This document shows, piece after piece, positions 1-5,331 of a stretch of 10,101 nt of DNA (position 1 is its first letter; each line of letters starts with the position of its first letter). This DNA is from Deltaproteobacteria bacterium. GTDB lineage: Bacteria; Desulfobacterota_B; Binatia; Bin18. The notes beneath the pieces were generated by a model that was given only the letters and a program-made list of their open reading frames with translations, was not told where the DNA came from and did no database searches. The translations under genes were made by a program, and so were the position numbers. Location of the stretch: assembly GCA_012271025.1 (NCBI GenBank), contig JAAXHF010000438.1:1-10101 (forward strand), written 5' to 3'.

Positions 1-1
1 G

Positions 2-1048
2 TGGCGGACGGATGTTGAAACCGGGGACACCGAGAAAGTCGCCGAGGGTCTCAAGGGCCCGCCGGCGGTAAAATTCAACTCCAGAGGAGAACTCATCGTT
101 CCCCAGGCCGGCAGCGGCGAGGTGGTCGGCATCGACATCCAGACCGGGGCGAAGACCGTCCTGGCCACGATCCGACCCGGCATCGACAATATCGCCATCC
201 ACCCGGACGACCGGCTGTTTGTGTCGCATTTTGTGGACGGCGGGGTGTCTGAGGTGGCGACCGACGGCAGCAATGCCGAGCGGGTTGTGGTGCCGGGTGG
301 CCTGGTCGGCCCGTGGGGGCTGGCGTGCGCCGAGAACGGCGGCCTGTATATTGCCGATGGGCTGAGTCTGGCCACGCTTTCGTCGGCCGGCGAGGTGGGG
401 CGGCTGGGCGGCCTGCTCGACAACAGTTTTCCCGGCTTTGTCAGAGGCATGGCGGCCGGCGCTCCGGGCGAGCTGCTGCTGACCACCATGACCGGCGACG
501 TGGTCCGCTACAATCCCGAGGCGCTGTCTTTCAGCTACGCAATCCGCAAACTCGACCAGCCGTATGGGCTGGCCCGCGAGGCAAGCGGCAGCATTGTGGT
601 GGCTGAGGCCGGCACCGGCTCGGTGCTGCGGGTCGATGCCGACGGGCAGTCCTCGCCCGTTGCCAGCGGCCTGTCACAACCGTGCAGTGTGGTGATGGCC
701 GAAGACGGCAGCCTGTTGGTGAGCGAGGTCGGCACCGGCCGGGTAAGCCGGGTCGATGCCAGCGGCAATACATCTGCGGTCGCCGACGGCCTGCAACAAC
801 CGTTGGCCATGGCCGTGCGGCGCGGCGCGGTGCTGATCCTCGACCACGGCAGCAAAACTCTGGAGAGCGTCGAGCTGGCGACCCGCCAGCGCCAGACCCT
901 GGCTCGCCAGCTGCCGGTCGGCAACCCGCCCGGGCTGTCGCGCGGTCCCATGGCCTTTGGTGGCAGTCTGGCCGTAGACCCGGCCGGGACGATCTATCTC
1001 CCTGGCGACGCAGAGGGCAGCGTCCTGATGCTGCGTGAGGAGTCCTGA
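2..1048 (+). CDS. NHL/SMP-30-like beta-propeller protein (5' truncated by window edge)
   Basis: The reading frame is open from base 2 to the TGA at 1046-1048, giving 348 visible residues. The first in-frame start candidate (GTG at 122) lies inside a propeller blade, and clear blade sequence (GLKGPPAVKF...GELIVPQAGSG) precedes it, so the true start is left of the window. The protein is built from about 40-residue repeats of the form (L)xQPxxxxxxxxGxLxVxExGTGxVxRVDxxG, seen for example in codons covering 560-680, 680-800 and 800-920. This is the blade pattern of NHL, SMP-30/gluconolactonase and Vgb-like propellers. Seven or eight blades can be counted. Such proteins are ligand-binding scaffolds or lactonase/lyase-type enzymes. 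The metal ligands of SMP-30 cannot be assigned here, so a specific reaction is not claimed. Whether it is exported is unknown because the N-terminus is missing. It is followed by a separate unit with its own promoter. Confidence 0.85.
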   Translation, partial: WRTDVETGDTEKVAEGLKGPPAVKFNSRGELIVPQAGSGEVVGIDIQTGAKTVLATIRPGIDNIAIHPDDRLFVSHFVDGGVSEVATDGSNAERVVVPGGLVGPWGLACAENGGLYIADGLSLATLSSAGEVGRLGGLLDNSFPGFVRGMAAGAPGELLLTTMTGDVVRYNPEALSFSYAIRKLDQPYGLAREASGSIVVAEAGTGSVLRVDADGQSSPVASGLSQPCSVVMAEDGSLLVSEVGTGRVSRVDASGNTSAVADGLQQPLAMAVRRGAVLILDHGSKTLESVELATRQRQTLARQLPVGNPPGLSRGPMAFGGSLAVDPAGTIYLPGDAEGSVLMLREES

Positions 1049-1103
1049 CGCGGGTTGCTGACAGTCCTGGCAGCGCGATCAACTCGGTCGTCGATCAAAG
1101 GGG

Positions 1104-1124
1104 CTGGGACGCCCGCGCTCCCAG
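1104..1124 (+). terminator. GC-rich hairpin after the propeller gene, weak terminator candidate
   Basis: CTGGGA at 1104-1109 and TCCCAG at 1119-1124 form a perfect 6-bp stem with a 9-nt loop, 55 bp after the propeller stop codon. Only GGCAGGTTT follows instead of a true T-tract, so intrinsic termination would be weak at best. The call rests on position and the stem alone. Confidence 0.25.
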
Positions 1125-1155
1125 GGCAGGTTTCATACGAGCGTCTCAAATTTAG

Positions 1156-1196
1156 TTGATTTTTTGCATTACAAATGCATAATTTATACTAAGGAG
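1156..1196 (+). promoter_or_regulatory. AT-rich promoter region, dyad and Shine-Dalgarno of the ATPase gene
   Basis: The stretch 1147-1196 is strikingly AT-rich compared with everything around it. A sigma70-like pair can be read as TTGATT (1156-1161), 18 bp, TAATTT (1180-1185). TATACT (1185-1190) is an alternative -10, but it would start transcription after the Shine-Dalgarno. TGCATT-ACA-AATGCA (1165-1179) is a perfect 6-bp inverted repeat between the two promoter boxes, where a repressor would block polymerase. AAGGAG at 1191-1196 sits 7 nt before the ATG at 1204 and fixes that start. The promoter boxes are inferred; the dyad and Shine-Dalgarno are seen directly. Confidence 0.5.
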
Positions 1197-1203
1197 ACCG
1201 CTC

Positions 1204-2427
1204 ATGAGTCCATCGTATATCAAGCGCTCGCTGGAGCCGGTCCTGAAGAAAGCCGCTTCCGAGTTCCCGGCTGTAGTCCTCACCGGGCCACGCCAATCCG
1301 GCAAAACAACACTCCTGCACCATCTGTTCGGCAGGCGGTACCGGTATGTTTCTCTGGAACCACCGGATGTTCGTGCGTCGGCCACGGAAGATCCGCGCAG
1401 CTTCCTGGAAATGTACGCGCCTCCGGTGATCTTCGATGAGATACAGTACGTCCCCGGTCTGCTGCCCTACATCAAAGAGAAGATCGACACTGACCGACGC
1501 AGGAGCGGTCAATTCCTGTTGACCGGCTCGCAAAATTTGTTGCTTACGGAGCAGGTGACCGAATCCCTGGCCGGTCGGGCTGCCATGCTGCGCCTCTTGC
1601 CGCTTTCCAGACGGGAAGTGGAGGGCAGGCCGCAGATTTTCCTGCCCTGGGAGTCTCAACGCAGGCCGTCTCCAAAAACCTCCTGTGCTTTTGGCGCGCT
1701 GTGGAACAGCTTGTTGAGAGGCGGCTACCCGGAACTTGCCAGCCAGCCCGGTCGAGATGGTCACCTGTGGCATGCCAGCTATATCCAGACCTATCTCGAG
1801 CGGGACGTACGCACGCTCAGGCAGGTCGGCGACCTGACTCAGTATCAGAATTTTCTCCGCGTTCTGGCGGCCAGGAGCGCCCAGCTGCTGAATCTGACCG
1901 ATGTCGCCCGGGATCTCGGCGTTGCGGTCAACACGATCAAGGCCTGGCTCTCGGTGCTCGAAGCCACGTATCAGGTGATCGTGCTCCGCCCATACTTCGC
2001 TAATGTCGGGAAACGGCTGGTGAAGACCTCGAAAGTGTATTTCATGGACGCGGGCACTCTCTGTCACCTCGCTGGTCTCAAAGACCCCGAGCACGCGGCT
2101 TCGGGGCCGATGGGGGGCGCTATCATGGAAACGGCGGTTGTGTCAGAAATCGTGAAGACGCTGACGCATCGTGGACTCGACCCGCACGTCTACTTCTGGC
2201 GGACCAGCGCGGGAAGCGAGGTGGATTTTGTGGTCGAGAGCGGTGGGAAGCTCGTGCCGATTGAGGTCAAGCTGTCTGCCACGCCCCGCCCGGTCATGGC
2301 CTCCGCCATCAAGAGATTGCGGAGGGACTTGGCAGACGCGGCGCTGCCGGGCTATGTGGTGCATCCCGGTGACGCCCACCTTCCTCTCGGTCCGGGCGTG
2401 ACGGCTCTGCCCTTCGCAGACTTATAA
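1204..2427 (+). CDS. AAA-type ATPase with DUF4143 / PD-(D/E)XK-like C-terminus
   Basis: This 407-residue protein matches the AAA_14-DUF4143 family in layout and length. Walker A is GPRQSGKT (residues 28-35), Walker B is VIFDEIQ (75-81) and the sensor-1-like strand is FLLTGSQN (104-111). Then come the family motifs GGYPE (173-177) and YLERDVR (197-203), and a helix-turn-helix-like stretch (about 229-253, LTDVARDLGV...IKAWL). The C-terminal domain contains E315, SEVDFVV (D341) and PIEVK (E354, K356), which is the spacing of a PD-(D/E)XK nuclease core. The ATPase should bind and hydrolyse ATP; the biological role of this large family is not established. It is monocistronic, with its own AT-rich promoter, and ends convergently with the split-barrel gene. 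These points and its lower GC fit a recently acquired accessory gene. The start ATG is set by AAGGAG 7 nt upstream. Confidence 0.92.
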   Translation: MSPSYIKRSLEPVLKKAASEFPAVVLTGPRQSGKTTLLHHLFGRRYRYVSLEPPDVRASATEDPRSFLEMYAPPVIFDEIQYVPGLLPYIKEKIDTDRRRSGQFLLTGSQNLLLTEQVTESLAGRAAMLRLLPLSRREVEGRPQIFLPWESQRRPSPKTSCAFGALWNSLLRGGYPELASQPGRDGHLWHASYIQTYLERDVRTLRQVGDLTQYQNFLRVLAARSAQLLNLTDVARDLGVAVNTIKAWLSVLEATYQVIVLRPYFANVGKRLVKTSKVYFMDAGTLCHLAGLKDPEHAASGPMGGAIMETAVVSEIVKTLTHRGLDPHVYFWRTSAGSEVDFVVESGGKLVPIEVKLSATPRPVMASAIKRLRRDLADAALPGYVVHPGDAHLPLGPGVTALPFADL

Positions 2428-2458
2428 GCCTCCTGAGGGGACGCTCAGCGAGTCGAAT

Positions 2459-2470
2459 CTTGCCGGCAAG
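2459..2470. repeat. 12-bp perfect palindrome between convergent genes
   Basis: CTTGCCGGCAAG is fully self-complementary and lies in the 88-bp gap between the ends of the ATPase (+) and split-barrel (-) genes. A smaller hairpin CTGAG-GGGACG-CTCAG (2433-2448) is just before it. Neither is followed by a T-run on either strand, so they are not good intrinsic terminators. A protein-binding site or chance is equally possible. Confidence 0.3.
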
Positions 2471-2515
2471 GCAGTATTGGTCGTTTCAGAATATCGTATG
2501 GCTTTCCCTTCCGTA

Positions 2516-2983
2516 TCATTCCTGAGCATCCGGGGTGACTCTGATAGCCACGGTCTTGCCCGACTCCACACGGCTGACCCGTGGCCGCGCAAAGCCAAAC
2601 CAGGCGAGCCAGTATTTGTCGGTATAGGCTTCGCCCATGCGTTCGACGATGGCCGCGTCGGTAAAAATCTCGGCCTTGCCGGTCAAGGTCGGACCGTCTT
2701 GCCCCCCGACGGCGATACGCACGGTGTCGCGCCCGTCCAGAATGCGCCTGGCTTTATACGAGCTTGGCGAGGCGGTGAGATAGATCACCCCGTCGGTATA
2801 CCAGAACCAGACCGGCGCCGCGCTGCCCCATTCGCCACTCTTGCGTTGGGTAGAAACATGGATCTCCTTGGCCGTCTGGAGCTGAGCAATCGTGTCGCCG
2901 TCCAGGGCCGCTGCCATCCGGACCATGCCTGGAATAAGCCCGGCCAGGCAGAGCATGAGTAGGATAAGGAACGTGGAAAGCAT
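2516..2983 (-). CDS. Membrane-anchored pyridoxamine-5'-phosphate-oxidase-like (FMN split barrel) protein
   Basis: Residues from about 35 onward follow the PNPOx-like split-barrel pattern: a first strand with IHVSTQRKSGEWGSAAPVWFWY, then GVIYLTASPSSYKARRI (the basic helix region that contacts flavin phosphate in this fold), a strand with DTVRIAV, and LTGKAEIFTD. The family binds FMN, or F420 in some groups, and carries out redox reactions on varied small molecules; the substrate here is unknown. Unusually, the protein begins with a hydrophobic segment (LSTFLILLMLCLAGLIPGMV), a signal anchor or uncleaved signal peptide, whereas most relatives are soluble and cytoplasmic. The start at 2983 (155 residues) is preferred. 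The AGGAGG at 2997-2992 is 8 nt before it, but overlaps a possible GTG at 2992 and leaves only 2 nt to the ATG at 2989. The 57-bp leader repeat lies immediately upstream. An internal Met (MAAALDG) could give a soluble form. Confidence 0.8.
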   Translation of the reverse strand: MLSTFLILLMLCLAGLIPGMVRMAAALDGDTIAQLQTAKEIHVSTQRKSGEWGSAAPVWFWYTDGVIYLTASPSSYKARRILDGRDTVRIAVGGQDGPTLTGKAEIFTDAAIVERMGEAYTDKYWLAWFGFARPRVSRVESGKTVAIRVTPDAQE

Positions 2984-2994
2984 AGGCATCACCT

Positions 2995-3051
2995 CCTCTT
3001 ATCGAGAGCTGGTACGCAGAGACTGTACGCTGCCCAGGACTCTCAAACAAG
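2995..3051 (-). repeat. 57-bp leader repeat, copy A (upstream of the split-barrel gene)
   Basis: This copy matches 4018-4074 at 55 of 57 bases, differing at 3009 and 3044. Read on the minus strand it runs into the Shine-Dalgarno of the split-barrel gene. It contains TTGTTT, 17 bp, TACAGT, a plausible sigma70-type promoter with ideal spacing, and two direct GCGTAC hexamers 13 bp apart (plus-strand 3012-3017 and 3025-3030) over the -10 region. A further GTACGC is at 3052-3057, just outside the repeat. The repeat is seen directly; the promoter and operator roles are inferred. Confidence 0.85.
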
Positions 3052-3075
3052 GTACGCCGTAACGCCCGCGCTTCC

Positions 3076-3105
3076 GGCCTGAAGCCCAGCCGTTCGGGTC
3101 AGGCC
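3076..3105. repeat. Small inverted repeat in the intergenic region
   Basis: GGCCTGA (3076-3082) and TCAGGCC (3099-3105) are perfect 7-bp arms around a 16-nt GC-rich centre that itself holds CCG-TT-CGG. It lies in the 3052-3172 stretch, which has no supported gene. No T-run follows on either strand, so its role is unknown. Confidence 0.3.
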
Positions 3106-3138
3106 GCCATGATCTTCCGCGAGAAGCTGCCCGTTGCA

Positions 3139-3166
3139 TTGCTCTCTCAAGAGACATGGCTATTAT
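3139..3166 (+). promoter_or_regulatory. Candidate promoter driving a leaderless small ORF
   Basis: TTGCTC (3139-3144) and TATTAT (3161-3166) are separated by 16 bp. Transcription would start about 7 nt downstream, at or next to the A of the ATG at 3173, with no Shine-Dalgarno. The boxes are seen; their use is inferred. Confidence 0.35.
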
Positions 3167-3172
3167 GCCGAT

Positions 3173-3328
3173 ATGGACAAAGACGGACAGGGCGAGGCAG
3201 CGGCCGGAACCTTGGTCCGCGCCCGCTCGCTGCGCGAGCGTATTCGTGCTCGGCGCCAAGAGGATGTGGCTGACTCTGCCTCTGTAGTCGAGCAACTACG
3301 GAGAGGACGAGTGTATGAATTGCTCTAG
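3173..3328 (+). CDS. Small hypothetical protein, 51 residues, possibly leaderless
   Basis: I do not recognise this product. From ATG 3173 to TAG 3326-3328 it reads as a short acidic/Gly start (MDKDGQGEAAAG) followed by a charged helical stretch rich in Arg and Glu (VRARSLRERIRARRQED, then SASVVEQLRRGR). This is the kind of amphipathic helix found in small antitoxins and adaptor proteins, but no family is assigned. A longer frame begins at TTG 3134, but that codon lacks a Shine-Dalgarno and lies upstream of the -10 box. Its last 33 bp overlap, tail to tail, the end of the DUF5615 gene. It sits between the two 57-bp leader repeats. It could be a spurious ORF in GC-rich DNA; the well-placed promoter is the main argument for it. 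Confidence 0.35.
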   Translation: MDKDGQGEAAAGTLVRARSLRERIRARRQEDVADSASVVEQLRRGRVYELL

Positions 3329-3733
3329 CGGGTAGCATCTTGTGAAGAGCCACCCGTCCTGTTTCTCTCGTCCAATCGGAAGCAGCCGCACGCAGTGATC
3401 TCTATCGCCCACAGAGATAATAGCCCCTTCCTCCAGGTCTTGCGCTGATTCCTCTAAAACCTTCTGGAGGCGAGCAATCAAATGAGGGGCTCTTTTGTTC
3501 TGGGCTCGAAAGACGACAACGCTTACCGTCTGCGTGCCAGACAAGGCCAGTATTTCCCCAAACCCTAAATCACACGTGAGGATAATGCGCTCTTCGGTGT
3601 CGGCTTTGTGAAAAATTTCACCGTCTGGGAGACGCGCCAAGCGCTGCTCTCGCAGGTGGATCGCGTCGTGTCCTTGGTCTCGCAGCCACTGAATAACACC
3701 GGAGGGAATGTTCATGTCTCCGAGAAAGCGCAT
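3296..3733 (-). CDS. DUF5615 PIN-like protein, putative toxin
   Basis: The 145-residue product starts MRFLGDMNIP and continues with LPDGEIFHKADTEERIILTCDLGFGEIL, the pattern of DUF5615 PIN-like proteins: D6 after the first strand, D37, and the acidic TxDxxFG motif around D55. These proteins are predicted Mg-dependent RNases that pair with DUF433 antitoxins. In many relatives the last motif reads DxDFG; here it is DLGFG, so one acidic position is Gly (G57), which may change activity. Its ATG is 6 nt after the DUF433 stop codon, with only a weak AAGAG ahead of it, implying translational coupling. It has a longer C-terminal tail than usual (REKQDGWLFTRCYPLEQF...). Its 3' end overlaps the convergent small ORF. 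Confidence 0.82.
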   Translation of the reverse strand: MRFLGDMNIPSGVIQWLRDQGHDAIHLREQRLARLPDGEIFHKADTEERIILTCDLGFGEILALSGTQTVSVVVFRAQNKRAPHLIARLQKVLEESAQDLEEGAIISVGDRDHCVRLLPIGREKQDGWLFTRCYPLEQFIHSSSP

Positions 3734-3739
3734 CGACTC

Positions 3740-4006
3740 TTACGTAGGGTGCACGTCTTCGCGAGCCAGCCAGGCGGCGTAGGCTAATGCCTGCTCAACG
3801 TCCTCCCGTTCGAGATCGGGATACTCTCTGAGCACTTCCTCAAAGTCTGCTCCGTGGGCAATCTGGCCCATAATGACAGACACCGGGATACGCATCCCAC
3901 GGACACACGCCCGTCCGCCCATTATCCGTGAGTCAAAAGTAATCCGGTCGAAGCGTCCGCTATTTTGGGGAGGGCCGTTCGTTTCTTGTGTCGGGTCAAT
4001 TGCCAT
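3740..4006 (-). CDS. DUF433 protein, putative antitoxin of the DUF5615 partner
   Basis: The 88-residue protein carries the whole DUF433 signature from about residue 19: RITFDSRIMGGRACVRGMRIPVSVI, then GADFEEVLREYPDL and EDVEQALAYAAW. DUF433 proteins are small helix-turn-helix-type proteins that usually precede a PIN-like DUF5615 gene and are believed to act as antitoxin and autoregulator (VapB45-like). The order antitoxin-toxin with a 6-nt gap fits this. The ATG at 4006 has GAGGGG at 4021-4016, 9 nt upstream, which is the end of leader repeat B. Expression from the repeat's promoter, with autorepression by the complex, is the likely regulation (inference). Confidence 0.85.
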   Translation of the reverse strand: MAIDPTQETNGPPQNSGRFDRITFDSRIMGGRACVRGMRIPVSVIMGQIAHGADFEEVLREYPDLEREDVEQALAYAAWLAREDVHPT

Positions 4007-4017
4007 CGTGCAAAGCC

Positions 4018-4074
4018 CCTCTTATCGAGAGTTGGTACGCAGAGACTGTACGCTGCCCAGGACTCTTAAACAAG
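4018..4074 (-). repeat. 57-bp leader repeat, copy B (upstream of the DUF433-DUF5615 operon)
   Basis: This copy is in direct orientation with 2995-3051 at an offset of exactly 1,023 bp, with 55/57 identity (differences at 4032 and 4067). On the minus strand it has TTGTTT-N17-TACAGT and ends in the purine-rich Shine-Dalgarno of DUF433. Both copies occupy the same place relative to their gene, and similarity stops at the ribosome-binding site on one side and after CTTG on the other. This suggests a shared promoter/leader module. Confidence 0.85.
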
Positions 4075-4114
4075 TCAGAGTGTGAGGATATGCGGGCTGA
4101 TGTTTCTTGCTGCT

Positions 4115-5191
4115 CTACTCTTCCCGGCTCGGGATGTCTCCCCAGCCCAGGAGTTTGCCGACGCAGTCTCTCTGTCTCGGCGTGAGGCGGTCGAGCCCGG
4201 CCGGTTCGATACGGGTCGTCCGGTCGAGCAGCGCCGGCCCCCAGTCTTCCGATTCCTGGCTGCCCTCGGGACAAAACGTCGCCCCGAATAAGGACGCCCC
4301 AGTCAGGTCTGCGCCGCGCAGGTCCGCCCCCCGGAAGTCCGCGCCTTCCAGGTCGGCCGCCCGTCCCCGGTCGGCACGAAACGACGCAGTGCGTAGACGC
4401 GCGCCCTCGAAGTGGGCGTTAGACAGATTGGCGCCGTCAAAACACGCCCCATTGAGCTGTGAGCGCTCGAAATGCGCGTCGCGCAGCACAGCTCGTCGGG
4501 CCCTGAGGCCGGTCAGATTCCGACCGTCGGCGCGGATACCGAGCAGCTCTCGGTCGGAAAAGTCCCGCGCCTTCAGCAGGCGTCGATACAGTTGGTTATC
4601 AATGTGGGGAACAATATACCGCTGCTCCTGCCATGGGTCGGCCCGGTTGTGATAGCCGGCCTCTTTTTCCCAGTAGCCAAGTTCGTCTTCGGCCAACACC
4701 CGGATCTCTTCGAGCCACTTGAGGCTTTTATAAAAGTAGCGCTCGCGGACGACGGTCCGGACCGGGCCGCCGTGGCGCTCCGCCAAGGGCCGTCCCGCGT
4801 AGCTGAGGGCCAGCAGGGTGTCCAGTGCCAGGGCGTCGGACAGGGGTAGCGAGGTGCTGTGGCTGCGGGCACTGCGGGCGACAAACGACACAAAGCGCGC
4901 CTGGGCCAAGGGCTGACAGGCGTCCAGCACAGTTTGCAGCGGCACGCCGCCAAAATGCGCCCCAGGCTTCGACCAGCGGGTGACACAGTGGATGTCAATC
5001 CGCGCCTCTACCTGCGGCAGAGCCCAGAGTTCTTCCACCGACCACGTCCGTGGCCGCGCGACCAGCCCGCTGACCCGTACCCGCCACGGCTCAGCCCGCC
5101 GAGCCGGATCTGGGCCGGGCTCACCGACATACGGCCATTTGCCCGGTGCGACCAGCTGCTGGTAAGGGGGGAGAGAAAGCGGGGATGGCAT
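4115..5191 (-). CDS. Molybdopterin-dependent oxidoreductase fused to a pentapeptide-repeat domain
   Basis: Residues 1-200 of this 358-residue protein match sulfite-oxidase-like (COG2041, YuiH-type) molybdenum-cofactor domains. IDIHCVTRWS supplies the presumed Mo-ligating Cys69, followed by FGGVPLQTVLD, RTVVRERYFYKSLKWLEEI and the family-typical end GYWEKEAGYHNRADPWQEQRY. No Tat or Sec signal is present, so it should be cytoplasmic. After a short helical linker, residues 225-304 form exactly 16 in-register pentapeptide repeats (A-D/N-L/F-x-x type, e.g. DLEGA DFRGA DLRGA DLTGA). That predicts four coils of a right-handed quadrilateral beta-helix, with only two weak centre positions (A231, G276). 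A helical tail follows (307-358). The start at ATG 5191 is chosen because the domain begins there; the frame stays open to an ATG at 5329, but that extension is low-complexity and runs into the amidase leader. It is divergent from the amidase. Substrate and partner are unknown. Confidence 0.88.
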   Translation of the reverse strand: MPSPLSLPPYQQLVAPGKWPYVGEPGPDPARRAEPWRVRVSGLVARPRTWSVEELWALPQVEARIDIHCVTRWSKPGAHFGGVPLQTVLDACQPLAQARFVSFVARSARSHSTSLPLSDALALDTLLALSYAGRPLAERHGGPVRTVVRERYFYKSLKWLEEIRVLAEDELGYWEKEAGYHNRADPWQEQRYIVPHIDNQLYRRLLKARDFSDRELLGIRADGRNLTGLRARRAVLRDAHFERSQLNGACFDGANLSNAHFEGARLRTASFRADRGRAADLEGADFRGADLRGADLTGASLFGATFCPEGSQESEDWGPALLDRTTRIEPAGLDRLTPRQRDCVGKLLGWGDIPSREE

Positions 5192-5206
5192 GGCGATGTG
5201 GAGAGA

Positions 5207-5236
5207 ACGGTGTCTTTCCTGTCTATAGTACACCGT
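5207..5236. promoter_or_regulatory. Divergent intergenic region with dyad around a shared -10 (molybdoenzyme / amidase)
   Basis: ACGGTGT (5207-5213) and ACACCGT (5230-5236) form a perfect 7-bp inverted repeat whose arm centres are 23 bp apart, about two helical turns. Between them CTATAG (5223-5228) provides a -10-like box on both strands: TATAGT on plus, TATAGA on minus. On the minus strand a weak TTTCAC lies 17 bp upstream. This is the layout of a divergent operator for the flanking genes. The dyad is seen; promoter activity is inferred. Confidence 0.4.
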
Positions 5237-5331
5237 GCTGCTGGGTGAAACCCGGCCGGACGGGCCAGCGGCCTGTTTTCCCGCCGTCCACAATTTGCTA
5301 CGAGAAGCAGCAGTGCCGGGAGGATTCACCT

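Noticed and set aside
1189..2094. Minus-strand ORF of 301 codons opposite the ATPase
   Set aside because: It is antisense to clear Walker A/B and DUF4143 motifs, has no family resemblance and no Shine-Dalgarno.
2995..4074. CRISPR array or integron cassette explanation for the 57-bp repeats
   Set aside because: There are only two copies 1 kb apart with genes between them, and no RYYYAAC/GTTRRRY attC structure, integrase or cas gene is visible.
2995..4074. Insertion sequence flanked by target duplication
   Set aside because: There is no transposase, no terminal inverted repeats, and 57 bp is far too long for a target-site duplication.
4107..4652. Plus-strand ORF of 181 codons rich in Arg/Ser/Pro
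   Set aside because: It is the antisense of the pentapeptide repeats, and its periodic APxRSA pattern simply mirrors those repeats.
5146..5331. Amidase start at 5146 (62 extra residues)
   Set aside because: The extension overlaps the divergent molybdoenzyme gene and has no domain character, while GGGAGG is well placed for ATG 5332.
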